This document shows, one piece after another, positions 7,041-14,667 of a DNA stretch of 23,131 bases. The stretch comes from SZUA-217 sp036446835 (GTDB lineage Bacteria > Actinomycetota > Acidimicrobiia > Spongiisociales > ZC4RG35). Each line of letters starts with the position of its first letter. The first letter of the stretch is position 1. Below the pieces are notes generated by a model that was not told the origin of the DNA, searched no databases, and saw nothing but the letters and a program-made list of their open reading frames with translations. The stretch is from positions 1-23,131 of the forward strand of contig JAZFTT010000178.1 of NCBI GenBank assembly GCA_036446835.1, written 5' to 3'. The translations under genes and the position numbers were made by a program.

Positions 7041-8930
7041 ATGACACCCGAAGACCTGACAAACCTCAACATCCCATCCGATCCCCGAATCTCACCTGAC
7101 GGGAGCCGGATCGCCTTGGTGGTGTCGACACCGGATATCGAAGAGGATCGCAACGACAGCCGGATCTGGCTGGCCGGCGACCGAGGTGACCGTGTCCTCA
7201 CCAATGGCCCCGGTGACAAGGCTCCGAGATGGTCGTCCGATGGCTCCAATCTCGCCTTCATACGCAAGACCGAGGACTCCGCGGGGCAGGTGGCTGTGAT
7301 GCCGCTCGACGGCGGCGAAGTGAGGGTCATCACTGAATTCGATCACGGCGTCGAGGCTGTTGAGTGGTCACCGGACGGTTCGAAGCTCCTGGTCGTCGCC
7401 GTCACCGCGACCGAGGAATGGTCCGATATCGACGACGAGGAACGGGAGCGACGACCCCGGCGGATCACGTCGGTCCCCTATCGCTTCGACGGTCGTGGCT
7501 CGACTCACGACCGAAGACGTCACCTGTGGGTTGTTGACCCCGTTGGCGAATTCGAGCCGCGGTGTCTCACCCCGGGTGATCACGACGAGGAATTTCCCGC
7601 CTGGTCGCCTGACGGGCGCGTGGTGGCCTTCATCACCGATCACGACCCGGGCAGGGGTCTGGTCTCGGGCAATGATGTCTTCGAAGTCAACGTCGAGAGT
7701 GGCGAGATTTCGAGAGCCGCTGCCAGGGGTGTCTGGCACTCGGTGTCTTATCGACCCGATGGAGCTCTTCACCTGCTCGGCAATGTCGAAACCGCCTATC
7801 CGGTCGACGCCTACCTCTATCGTCGAGAGTCCGACGGATCTCTCACCGCCCTGACCGGCCATCTCGATCGAGGCTCGGTTTCGCCGGCTGCGGGCCCGGC
7901 TGCGATCGTCTGGAACGAGGACAACGCCGTTATCGGTCTGGAGGACTCGGGGACGTTCGGAGTGATCGAGGTGTCGTCCGACGGCACCATCGAAACCGTC
8001 GTTGATGGGCAGCGGATCATCACGGGATTCGACATCCACGACGGGCGTCCTGTCTTCACCGCTTCGAAGTGGGATTCACCTGGCGAGCTCTACTCAACTC
8101 CCGGCGGAGCCGAGCAACAACTGACGAGCCTCAACAGCATTGATCTGGGACTCATCGAGCCCGAGCACTTCCGGGTCGAAGCCGGCGACGGTGAGATCGA
8201 TGTCTGGGTCCATCTCCCCGACGGCGACGAGTCTGTGCCAGTTTTGTTGAGTATCCATGGAGGGCCCGCATCGCAGTACGGGTTTGGCTTCTTCGACGAG
8301 TTCCAGGTCTACGCGGGAGCCGGGTACGGGGTAATAGCCACTAACCCCCGCGGCTCGTCGGGTCGGGGCCACGATTTCGCCCGTGCCGTTGTCGGAGAGG
8401 GCTGGGGGAATGTCGACCTCGAGGACGTCAGGGCGGCGATCGAGGCCTCCCTCGAGAGATTCCCGAGACTGGACTCAGGGCGGATGGGGTTGATGGGTGG
8501 TTCCTATGGGGGGTTCATGACGGCGTGGATCATCGGTCAGGAGGACCGGTGGAGATCGGCGGTGGTGGAACGAGCGCTGATCTCGTGGACCAGTTTTGCC
8601 GGCACCTCGGACATCGGAGGGGTGTTTCCCGAGAACTACACCGGGGTCCGCTACCCCGAAGGGTGGAAAACCTGGTGGGAGCTCGGCCCCTTGGCCTTGG
8701 CCGAAAATGTGACCACTCCGACTCTGATCCTCCATTCCGAGGACGATTACCGCTGTCCGATAGAGCAGGCTGAGCAGTACTTCATGGCACTGTTGCGCAA
8801 TGGCACCACAACCGAGATGCTCCGATTCCCCGGCGAGGGACACGAGCTGAGCCGGGGTGGAAGCCCGCTTCACCGCAAGGAGCGTTTCGACGCCGTGTTG
8901 GACTGGCACGGCCGCTACCTGACCCCTTGA
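7041..8930 (+). CDS. S9 family (prolyl oligopeptidase/acylaminoacyl-type) serine peptidase
   Basis: A 629-residue two-domain peptidase. The N-terminal half is a beta-propeller with PD40-type repeats (ISPDGSRIAL, WSSDGSNLAFI, WSPDGSKLLVV, WSPDGRVVAFI) that gate access. The C-terminal alpha/beta hydrolase has nucleophile S488 in GGSYGGFM, Asp569 in HSEDDYRCP, and His601 in GEGHELS, the expected order and spacing. Such enzymes cut short peptides or remove N-acylated residues in the cytoplasm; no signal peptide is seen. The start ATG 7041 lacks a good Shine-Dalgarno. Divergent promoters with typA must fit in 6973-7040; a TATGTT at about 7022-7027 could be a -10 for this gene. It converges on the NTase gene with 12 bases between stops. 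Confidence 0.9.
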   Translation: MTPEDLTNLNIPSDPRISPDGSRIALVVSTPDIEEDRNDSRIWLAGDRGDRVLTNGPGDKAPRWSSDGSNLAFIRKTEDSAGQVAVMPLDGGEVRVITEFDHGVEAVEWSPDGSKLLVVAVTATEEWSDIDDEERERRPRRITSVPYRFDGRGSTHDRRRHLWVVDPVGEFEPRCLTPGDHDEEFPAWSPDGRVVAFITDHDPGRGLVSGNDVFEVNVESGEISRAAARGVWHSVSYRPDGALHLLGNVETAYPVDAYLYRRESDGSLTALTGHLDRGSVSPAAGPAAIVWNEDNAVIGLEDSGTFGVIEVSSDGTIETVVDGQRIITGFDIHDGRPVFTASKWDSPGELYSTPGGAEQQLTSLNSIDLGLIEPEHFRVEAGDGEIDVWVHLPDGDESVPVLLSIHGGPASQYGFGFFDEFQVYAGAGYGVIATNPRGSSGRGHDFARAVVGEGWGNVDLEDVRAAIEASLERFPRLDSGRMGLMGGSYGGFMTAWIIGQEDRWRSAVVERALISWTSFAGTSDIGGVFPENYTGVRYPEGWKTWWELGPLALAENVTTPTLILHSEDDYRCPIEQAEQYFMALLRNGTTTEMLRFPGEGHELSRGGSPLHRKERFDAVLDWHGRYLTP

Positions 8931-8942
8931 TAGGAAAAGCAG

Positions 8943-9536
8943 CTAGCTCCCGGTCAAAGATCTCACCTCATCAAGTACCCGGGCAAACATGCCCTCGAGC
9001 CCAAGACCCGGTTCGACCAGATCCCGGCTTCCAATCTCAGTGCCAACCCACTCCCAGTCGGCCTCCTGATACACGGCGACACACAATCTGACCGCTTCGT
9101 CGAACGTCACCCCGGTCTGATCGGTGGCCTGGAGTAGTCGGTCAACGATCAACGACTCACGGTTGATCACAGACAGACGATCATCGGGGCTGAGATGGAT
9201 CGTCGAGATGTCACCATCGACCTGGGTGTCGGGAAACTCGACCAGCCAGACCTCTCCGTCATCGAACTCGTAGGCGAAATGATCCCCCTGGGTATGACGC
9301 AGCCCAAGACCAACCAGAGCGTTGCGATCTGATTGGTCGAGATGGGCGCACATATCGATGTCCGTCGGGCGATATGAACCGGTGTGCAGATTCACCGCGG
9401 TGCCACCGACCAGAACGGCGCGATCCGCCACCACGTGATCAACCGCCTTCGCCAGCCAGAGACTCCGGGCAATCAGGTCATCCTGGGACTGATTCGCTTT
9501 CCGGAGAGCGAGGACCGCTCGGTCGCCGGCATTCAT
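8943..9536 (-). CDS. Nucleotidyltransferase-fold protein, AbiEii/DUF6036-like, putative toxin
   Basis: A 197-residue protein with the minimal nucleotidyltransferase signature: VGGTAVNLH (GG-T at residues 44-46) followed by RPTDIDMC with the catalytic-type D59 and D61; E100 in WLVEF is the likely third acidic residue. This resembles AbiEii/MenA and DUF6036-type enzymes, which can inactivate tRNAs by adding nucleotides, although some members have other roles. The C-terminal half is helical. Its ATG overlaps the stop of the upstream XRE regulator by ATGA, the classical layout of a toxin translated with its antitoxin. The toxin role is inference from fold and context; it could instead be a housekeeping NTase. 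Confidence 0.65.
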   Translation of the reverse strand: MNAGDRAVLALRKANQSQDDLIARSLWLAKAVDHVVADRAVLVGGTAVNLHTGSYRPTDIDMCAHLDQSDRNALVGLGLRHTQGDHFAYEFDDGEVWLVEFPDTQVDGDISTIHLSPDDRLSVINRESLIVDRLLQATDQTGVTFDEAVRLCVAVYQEADWEWVGTEIGSRDLVEPGLGLEGMFARVLDEVRSLTGS

Positions 9537-9901
9537 CCTCGGGTCGCCATCGCTTCACGTTCGACAGTCGTGTCTTGGCAGAGACGGTCCTTGCGATCAA
9601 GTCTCTCCACCGGATCGGATGGCCCAAGACCCGCTGCCCTGAGTCTCGAGGCTCCACTATCCGCGGCAGCTCGAACCTCCCCCATTGTTCGGCGTTGCGC
9701 TCGACTTGGTCCCAGATCGGCCAGCACGCAGCCGTAGCATTCGAGGATCCTGACAACGGTCGAGATCCGTGGATCGACTTTCCCGTTCTCGATCAGGGAG
9801 AGCTGCGCCTTGGTAATGCCGGTGGTCCGTGAAACGTCAGCCAATGACATCCTCTTCAGGTGACGGAGTCGTCGGAGTCTCAAACTGTTGAAATAGGGCA
9901 T
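9533..9901 (-). CDS. XRE-family helix-turn-helix regulator, putative antitoxin
   Basis: A 122-residue protein. Residues 8-62 form a Cro/CI-type helix-turn-helix (RRLRHLKRMSLADVSR, then TTGITKAQLSLIENGKVDP). The remaining 60 residues are polar, rich in Arg and Ala, and probably form the partner-binding or disordered tail. It is the first gene of a two-gene unit with the nucleotidyltransferase, sharing an ATGA overlap, and an imperfect 40-base palindrome lies 5-45 bases upstream of its start, a likely autoregulatory operator. There is no clear Shine-Dalgarno; a short leader or leaderless start at ATG 9901 is possible, M18 being a weaker alternative. Antitoxin function is inferred. Confidence 0.7.
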   Translation of the reverse strand: MPYFNSLRLRRLRHLKRMSLADVSRTTGITKAQLSLIENGKVDPRISTVVRILECYGCVLADLGPSRAQRRTMGEVRAAADSGASRLRAAGLGPSDPVERLDRKDRLCQDTTVEREAMATRG

Positions 9902-9906
9902 GAGAA

Positions 9907-9946
9907 GTTATTGTACTCAGTAACAGATATTATTAACTACAATAAC
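9907..9946. promoter_or_regulatory. 40-bp AT-rich palindrome, likely operator of the XRE/NTase unit
   Basis: Outer arms GTTATTGTA (9907-9915) and TACAATAAC (9938-9946) are a perfect 9-base inverted repeat, and the inner bases continue partial symmetry around 9926.5. The patch is strikingly AT-rich compared with its surroundings. On the minus strand TACAAT (complement of 9910-9915) could be the -10 hexamer of the XRE promoter, so a bound dimer would block transcription. Such a placement is typical of autoregulated toxin-antitoxin promoters. Confidence 0.6.
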
Positions 9947-9994
9947 GACAACCAGTCATCGCCGGACACCACAACATCCGATACCGCATGGTTG

Positions 9995-11212
9995 TTACCG
10001 CGACCAGGAGACCCAACTGCCCTGGGAGACTCGTTGCGGTGTCGTCTGATCGAGTTGCTGCACCCAGATCGAAGAGGTGCCGTCAACAACAGCGGGGTAG
10101 GCGAATGCCGCCGAGTCGGGCGACCAAAAGCTCATCGACTGGGCGTACTGGGGAAAGAAGGGCAGCAGATCCCTCGCCACCGGCTCGGAGGGAACAAAGT
10201 TTGCGTACTTCCTCGTGCCGTTACCGGGTGTCCAGACCAGGGCCACCAAGCCGTCACCCGGAGACGCCGGAGCGAAGATCAGCAGCGACTCTCCATTGGG
10301 GCTCCAAAAGAACGCCAGCGCCGGAGCCTCGTTGACCACCTCGAACTCTCCGGTCTCGATGTCGACCACCGCCAAACGATTCGACGGAACGGTCTCGATC
10401 TCAACGTTCTGGAACGCAATGGCTTCCTCGGTTCTGATCGACTGAACTGCGGCTCGCGTGCCTCGAGGATTGGCGACAAAAGCTGTGAACCCGTTCACCC
10501 GCACCACCTCACGGCGAGCGCCTTCCGGGGATTGGACGACCAGCGCTGCCCCATCCACATGGATGATGCCGTTATCGGTCCACTGGGGAACGTAATAGTC
10601 GGCACTTGTCGTGCCCCCGGTGTGCCGATCGCCGTCGGTGGTGATCAACTCGAATCGGTCGGGACCGACGTGGACAACCATCCGCTCCCCGGTCGGATTC
10701 CAAGAGAAGTAAAACGGGGTACCGCTATCCAGGATGGAGGATGTGCCGCTGGCGACATCGACCAACTCGAGGTCCAGGCCGGCTGCGCCGTTGTGCAGTG
10801 CGCCAATACTCTCTCCGTCGAAAGCCCAATAGAGATAGAAGGGAAGGCCAACCATCGGGACAACCGTGGGGTCATTCTCCTCCACGCCGCGGTAGCCAAC
10901 GCCAAAGCCGCCGGTGCCGACTTGACCCCAGGCGATATGTGTCGAGTCCGTTGACCAAATCGGCTGAAAGTAGACGGCGTCATCTCCCGCATCGGTGGTG
11001 ATCGCCCGCCTATCGGTCCCGTCAGAACTGATAATCACGACATCGCCGCTCCCGTCGAGAATCACCAGCTCGCCGGATCCGACCCCGGACTCCGCGGGCT
11101 GATCGCTGTCTTCGGTGCCAGGAGTGCCTTCTGTGGTAGTGACGGCACTCTGGCCGGTGCATGCCGACACAGCCAGGACAAATGCCAGCGACAGCACGGC
11201 ACGGAGGGTCAT
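9995..11212 (-). CDS. Lipoprotein with TolB/WD40-like beta-propeller
   Basis: A 405-residue exported lipoprotein. The start at ATG 11212 (MTLRAVLSLAFVLAVSACTG) gives a perfect signal peptide with lipobox ending in C18; the in-frame extension upstream to 11317 lacks signal character. After a Thr/Ser/Glu/Pro-rich linker (20-45) comes a beta-propeller built of PD40-like blades: IWSTDSTHIAWGQ, WNPTGERMVVH, WSPNGESLLIF, WSPDSAAFAYP. Such proteins sit on the outer face of the cytoplasmic membrane and bind partners or carbohydrates; the precise role is unknown. The gene lies downstream of the small receiver-like gene and upstream of the XRE/NTase unit, all on the minus strand, but the 93-base gap with a palindrome suggests the latter has its own promoter. 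Confidence 0.8.
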   Translation of the reverse strand: MTLRAVLSLAFVLAVSACTGQSAVTTTEGTPGTEDSDQPAESGVGSGELVILDGSGDVVIISSDGTDRRAITTDAGDDAVYFQPIWSTDSTHIAWGQVGTGGFGVGYRGVEENDPTVVPMVGLPFYLYWAFDGESIGALHNGAAGLDLELVDVASGTSSILDSGTPFYFSWNPTGERMVVHVGPDRFELITTDGDRHTGGTTSADYYVPQWTDNGIIHVDGAALVVQSPEGARREVVRVNGFTAFVANPRGTRAAVQSIRTEEAIAFQNVEIETVPSNRLAVVDIETGEFEVVNEAPALAFFWSPNGESLLIFAPASPGDGLVALVWTPGNGTRKYANFVPSEPVARDLLPFFPQYAQSMSFWSPDSAAFAYPAVVDGTSSIWVQQLDQTTPQRVSQGSWVSWSR

Positions 11213-11256
11213 TGCTGCTGAGGTTAAAGCCCCAAACGCCCTATTCCCGAGGGAGC

Positions 11257-11556
11257 TCAATCGAACAGATCGGACAAACGCTGAAATACCCGGGATCGGG
11301 GCAGTGCTTCCCGGCACCCGGCGGCAACGGCACCCGCGAGCCCTTCGGTGTCGACATGGGGGCCATAGGCGACCACAGGTGGCCCGATGGCGACCACCTC
11401 GGCCGGAGCTATCCCGCTGCTCAAGTCGAGCAGGATCAAATCGGCGTTGGTGAGAGCGTCGTCAGTGAGGGAGCGGGCAACTGCGGAGTCAGGCATGGCA
11501 GCTTGTACCCGGCTGGCGTCCATGAGGTTCTTGGTGAGAATCACCAGTTTTCTCAT
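11257..11556 (-). CDS. Small receiver-like (CheY-fold-like) hypothetical protein
   Basis: A 99-residue protein with alternating strand and helix pattern: MRKLVILTKN, a helix, then ADLILLDLSS, PPVVAYGPHVD and a C-terminal helix. It resembles a stand-alone truncated receiver: the ILLDL strand end contains D44, in the position of a phospho-acceptor region, and the central VVAYGPHV mimics the beta-4 strand, but the acidic cluster after beta-1 is missing (TKN instead of DD). Phosphorylation is therefore not supported. It sits between the hydrolase-OsmC gene (35 bases upstream) and the lipoprotein (44 bases downstream) in the same direction, suggesting an operon. I do not recognise a specific family. 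Confidence 0.6.
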   Translation of the reverse strand: MRKLVILTKNLMDASRVQAAMPDSAVARSLTDDALTNADLILLDLSSGIAPAEVVAIGPPVVAYGPHVDTEGLAGAVAAGCREALPRSRVFQRLSDLFD

Positions 11557-11590
11557 GGCTCGACTCGAACGATGACAGTGACGGAAGCGC

Positions 11591-12826
11591 TCATCCCGCG
11601 GTCGTCAGGTGGCTGTTCACGATTACCTCGCTGTGGAGTGTCTTGTGGACCGGGCAGCGATCGGCAATCTCAGCAAGCCGCTGTTGCTGCTCGGGGTTGA
11701 GTGGCCCCGCCACCTCGATCTCGCGATCGATGTGGTCGGCGTAACCGGTGTCGGATTCACAATCGGCACAGTCCCTTGCATGCACCTTGTGATGACTGAG
11801 CCGGACGGTCACCGTTTCCAGCGGCCACTTCTTTCGGTCTGCATACATTCGCAGCGTCATCGCGGTGCACGAACCGAGCGAGGCCAGCAGGTAGTCGTAA
11901 GGAGTGGGCCCGGTGTTGGTGCCGCCGACGCTTGCCGGCTCATCAGCAACCAGCGGAAAGCCGTTGGAGATGATGTCGGTGCGAAAACCATCTTCGATCC
12001 GTACCACGGTCACGCTCTCCGGGGCCTCACTGATGAAATCGGGCTGGGAATGTGCAGCCAGGTCGCCGCTGGTGTACCTGTTCGCCCACGAGACGATGAC
12101 CTCGGCCACATAACGGGCGTCGTCATCGACGGTGATCAGATGGTCGGCGCCGTCGAGGGAGATGAAGCTCTTCGGATGACGTGCCAGGTCGAGGATCTCC
12201 GCCGCATTCTCGATTCCGACCACGTTGTCCGTCGGCGAGTGAATGACCAGAAGTGGTCGACCAAGGCCGGCGATGGCCTCGTCGACCTGGGATCGCCGGA
12301 TGTCGTCGATGAGTTGTTGACGGAACGTGAACATGCGGCCCGCCAGAACCACCTGTGCCTCGCCTTCCGCCTCGATCGTGGCAAGGTCGGCGGCGATGTG
12401 ACGCTCGAGGTGCTTGGGAGTGACCGGCGCCGCCAAAGTCACCACAGCCAGAGCCGACTCGATCGCGGAGGTGGCTTCCAGGGCTGTTGCCCCTCCCAGT
12501 GAATGCCCGATCAGAAGCTCAGGACCGCCGTAGTCCCTCTCCAGAAACTCGGCAGCATGGACGTAGTCCTCGACGCTGGTGGAGAAGTTGGTCTCCGAGA
12601 AATCGCCTTCGCTATCCCCAAGACCGGTGAACTCGAACCGCATCATGGCGATGCCGTGGTGGGCGAGGGTCCCGGCGATGCGACCGACTGCACTCAGGTT
12701 CTTGTGACAAGTGAAACAGTTGGCATAAAGCGCGTAAGCCAACGGCTCGCCGGTGAGCGGAAAGTCGATCCTTCCGGCTAGTGACTGGCCATCTGAACCG
12801 GCAAATTGCACTTTTTCGTAACGCAT
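11591..12826 (-). CDS. Bifunctional alpha/beta hydrolase - OsmC family protein
   Basis: A 411-residue fusion. Residues 1-255 are an alpha/beta hydrolase with nucleophile S109 in IGHSLGGA, acid D200 (SPTDN) and His229 (GADHL). Residues 265-405 are an OsmC/Ohr-type domain with the redox cysteine pair C320 (LGSCTAMTL) and C391 (DRCPVHKTL). OsmC proteins reduce organic hydroperoxides via the paired cysteines; fusion with a hydrolase, known in several bacteria, suggests cleavage of a thioester or ester coupled to detoxification. Note the extra CADC motif (C353/C356) inside the OsmC domain, also common in this fusion. Start at ATG 12826 has a weak GGGG upstream. It begins the minus-strand run. Confidence 0.9.
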   Translation of the reverse strand: MRYEKVQFAGSDGQSLAGRIDFPLTGEPLAYALYANCFTCHKNLSAVGRIAGTLAHHGIAMMRFEFTGLGDSEGDFSETNFSTSVEDYVHAAEFLERDYGGPELLIGHSLGGATALEATSAIESALAVVTLAAPVTPKHLERHIAADLATIEAEGEAQVVLAGRMFTFRQQLIDDIRRSQVDEAIAGLGRPLLVIHSPTDNVVGIENAAEILDLARHPKSFISLDGADHLITVDDDARYVAEVIVSWANRYTSGDLAAHSQPDFISEAPESVTVVRIEDGFRTDIISNGFPLVADEPASVGGTNTGPTPYDYLLASLGSCTAMTLRMYADRKKWPLETVTVRLSHHKVHARDCADCESDTGYADHIDREIEVAGPLNPEQQQRLAEIADRCPVHKTLHSEVIVNSHLTTAG

Positions 12827-12908
12827 AAGCCCCAGCCTGCCAGATCATCTCGGGCCGCTGCCAATCAGGCACGGGAAGCCTCAACCTGCCCCCGGGGTTG
12901 TTCGTGGC

Positions 12909-13037
12909 ATGAAGGCATTTGTGCTGACCGGCGGCAGAAGTCTTGGGGCAGTCCACGATGGAATGCTGCGGACTCTCTACGAGCAAGACATTCGGCCGGA
13001 TCTGATAGTCGGAGCTTCGGTCGAAGCAGTGAATGAG
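12909..13037 (+). pseudogene. Patatin-like phospholipase, 5' fragment only
   Basis: The first 42 codons (MKAFVLTGGRSLGAVHDGML, then LYEQDIRPDLIVGASVEAVN) match the N-terminus of bacterial patatin-like phospholipases, normally GGGSLGA-x-VGML and PD-x-IVGTSVGAVN. Homology stops abruptly at about 13035; from there the reading frame is merely antisense to another gene fragment. The key residues are damaged too: the oxyanion GGG reads GGR and the nucleophile elbow GTSVG reads GASVE, so the catalytic G-x-S-x-G is lost. It is a non-functional remnant, 3' truncated by a rearrangement that also cut the facing gene. Confidence 0.7.
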
Positions 13038-13621
13038 AACCTCGAAGACTCCCTCGGCCAGGATCCGGGTCCATGCCAGGACAAACTCGGGGTAGGCGTC
13101 TCTGTCGGGTTGGTCCGGGTAGGCGAACTCCGGCCGGGTGAGCACCGTTCTGATCCGACCGCGGATCTGGGTGTGCTTCCCGTCGATAATCGAGGTCAGT
13201 CGCTCTGTGTCGAAAGATGACGCCGGCTCGATCAGATCTCGAAGCCTGATCGGCCCTCCCAAAACGGCAGGCACCGGACCGAAGGGGCCATACTCATTCT
13301 GAATATCGGCCAGTGCAGACATCTCCTCGCCGTCACACTCGCTTCGGGGCTTGTCGATTCCGCGATGGCTACTCCCAGGTCCACCACCGACTCGGCTGCT
13401 TCGACGCTCAGCGACTCTGCCCATTCGACGATCTGGAGGCTCAGGGCCTCCAATTCCTGAGGTGTCGGTGGGTCAAGCCACCGCCGAAGGGCCACCTGAC
13501 GGTCCTCGCCAATCCCCGAATATCCGGCCACCAAATCACAGATCCCTGTTATCTCCTCTGGAGCGAGCTCACCGTCCGACCAGGCCACGTAGACGAAACG
13601 AAATACGGTCGAAACCGAGTG
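13037..13621 (-). pseudogene. TerB-domain / acyl-CoA oxidase-like fusion gene, frameshifted and truncated
   Basis: Minus-strand remnant in two frames. The first frame (through 13588) reads FRFVYVAWSDGELAPEE and on to VVDLGVAIAES, the first half of a TerB-like helical domain, but no ATG, GTG or TTG codon precedes it before an in-frame TGA at about 13622-13624. The second frame begins near 13340 with ECDGEEMSALADIQNEYGP, which is the second TerB half, and continues into HTQIRGRIRTVLTRPEF and YPEFVLAWTRILAEG, resembling the N-terminus of acyl-CoA oxidase/dehydrogenase proteins. A frameshift at about 13335-13360 joins them. Homology ends near 13037 where the patatin fragment begins. A simple reading is one decayed TerB-acyl-CoA oxidase gene that lost its start and most of its catalytic part. 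Confidence 0.55.
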
Positions 13622-13716
13622 TCACCGGTCTACCCATGCACGGAGGAACACCACACCGGGCGGTGCTCATTCCCGCGCTCGAGTATGAGAGTGGGCCGTG
13701 GGGTAGGTTCGCATAG

Positions 13717-14517
13717 ATGTCGGGTCCTGATGTTGCGGTGAGCAGCCGACTCGCGATGAACAAGGTATTCCGCCGCGTCGCTCTGCTCGGCGTAGCCAGT
13801 GTGATCAGCGGAGTTCTCGTGGGTGGTGTTCTCGGCCGGATCGTCATGCGTATCTCCGCATTGGCAGCGGGGCCGGAAATGGTTGGGCGGCTAACAGAGA
13901 ACGGGAACCGGATCGGGGAGTTCACCATTGGCGGCACTCTCGCTCTGATCATCTTCGTAGGCGTTTTCAGTGGTGTCGCAGGAAGCGTTGCGGTCGTCGG
14001 GTCGGACCCGTGGTTGCAATGGCTGGGGCCTATTCAGGGCGTGGGGTTCGGAGTGGTAGTCCTTGCGGTAACAGGAGGCCAGGGTCCTTTCGACTCGGTT
14101 GACTTCCTGATCCTCGACCCTCCCGCCTTGAACGTGGCCATGTTCGTTGGCCTTCACTTCATTTTCGGTCTCGCCGTTTCTGGCGTCTACTGGCTGGCAA
14201 ATCGGAGACTTCCTCCTGCCCAAGACCGAGAGCAGGTCGGATATCTGGTTGTCACCTCTCTAGGCACAATCGCTCTTCTGCTTGTGATTGCTCTGTTCGC
14301 TGTGCCCAGCTTCTGCGGATGCGAGCCCGACTTCGGATTCCTGGCGATCATCCTCATCATGGTCGCCTCCACCGGCGTCCGACAGGCCTCGTCCTTCCTC
14401 GAAACCATCCCCGACTGGCTGTCACGAACCGCAATGATCACCGGATACGGATCGCTGGCCCTCTTGGTAGCGATCGGACTCAGCCGCCAAATCGCTCAGA
14501 TCCAGAAGATCCTATAG
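13717..14517 (+). CDS. Polytopic membrane protein of unknown function
   Basis: A 266-residue integral membrane protein with about seven hydrophobic segments (approximate residues 21-45, 72-94, 104-121, 138-160, 177-198, 207-223, 239-257). Short charged loops separate them; the positive residues at NKVFRR before the first helix suggest a cytoplasmic N-terminus. The segment FAVPSFCGCEPDFGF has a CGC motif between helices 5 and 6, outside or at the membrane face. No family recognised. The start ATG 13717 has no good Shine-Dalgarno; M14 (ATG 13756) is an alternative that begins right before the basic patch. The gene is isolated, converging on the pyrimidine reductase. Confidence 0.8.
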   Translation: MSGPDVAVSSRLAMNKVFRRVALLGVASVISGVLVGGVLGRIVMRISALAAGPEMVGRLTENGNRIGEFTIGGTLALIIFVGVFSGVAGSVAVVGSDPWLQWLGPIQGVGFGVVVLAVTGGQGPFDSVDFLILDPPALNVAMFVGLHFIFGLAVSGVYWLANRRLPPAQDREQVGYLVVTSLGTIALLLVIALFAVPSFCGCEPDFGFLAIILIMVASTGVRQASSFLETIPDWLSRTAMITGYGSLALLVAIGLSRQIAQIQKIL

Positions 14518-14561
14518 GCGTCTGCTGATCAATGCCGTTGCTCAGATCGGCGGCCAGGCGC

Positions 14562-14632
14562 GCCAGTCGCAAGGACGAGGATTGGCCACTCCTTATGGCG
14601 AAATGGTGAAGCCGAGGACACTGCGAATGGCG
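14562..14632. repeat. Possible degenerate relative of the 22964-23131 palindromic element
   Basis: Within the 150-base gap between the convergent membrane-protein and reductase genes, TCGCAAGGACG (14567-14577) and GAGGACACTGCGAATGGCG (14614-14632) match the core of the terminal element at 23020-23030 and 23066-23084 with almost the same spacing (47 versus 46 bases). Between them a GCCA/TGGC stem (14585-14588 with 14596-14599) takes the place of the other element's central hairpin. No conserved terminal repeats are seen here, so the copy would be an eroded core. The 10-base direct repeat GTCTGCTGAT at 14520-14529 and 14686-14695 brackets this gap. Low-confidence because the match is short. Confidence 0.3.
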
Positions 14633-14667
14633 ATGATCTGGTCGTCGAGATGGGTGACATGCCTTGT

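Noticed and set aside
9860..10954. 364-residue plus-strand ORF
   Set aside because: Antisense to the lipoprotein and XRE genes, which have signal peptide, lipobox and HTH signatures.
11609..12502. 297-residue plus-strand ORF
   Set aside because: Antisense to the hydrolase-OsmC fusion, whose catalytic residues are all present.
12612..13424. Minus-strand ORF as one intact 270-residue gene
   Set aside because: Its first part is the TerB/acyl-CoA oxidase remnant, but everything below about 13037 is antisense to the patatin fragment and the 5' end of the hydrolase gene; no single family covers it.
13232..13588. Intact 118-residue TerB-like protein
   Set aside because: The second half of the TerB domain continues in another frame from about 13340, and the tail of this frame is a shadow; no upstream start codon covers helix 1.
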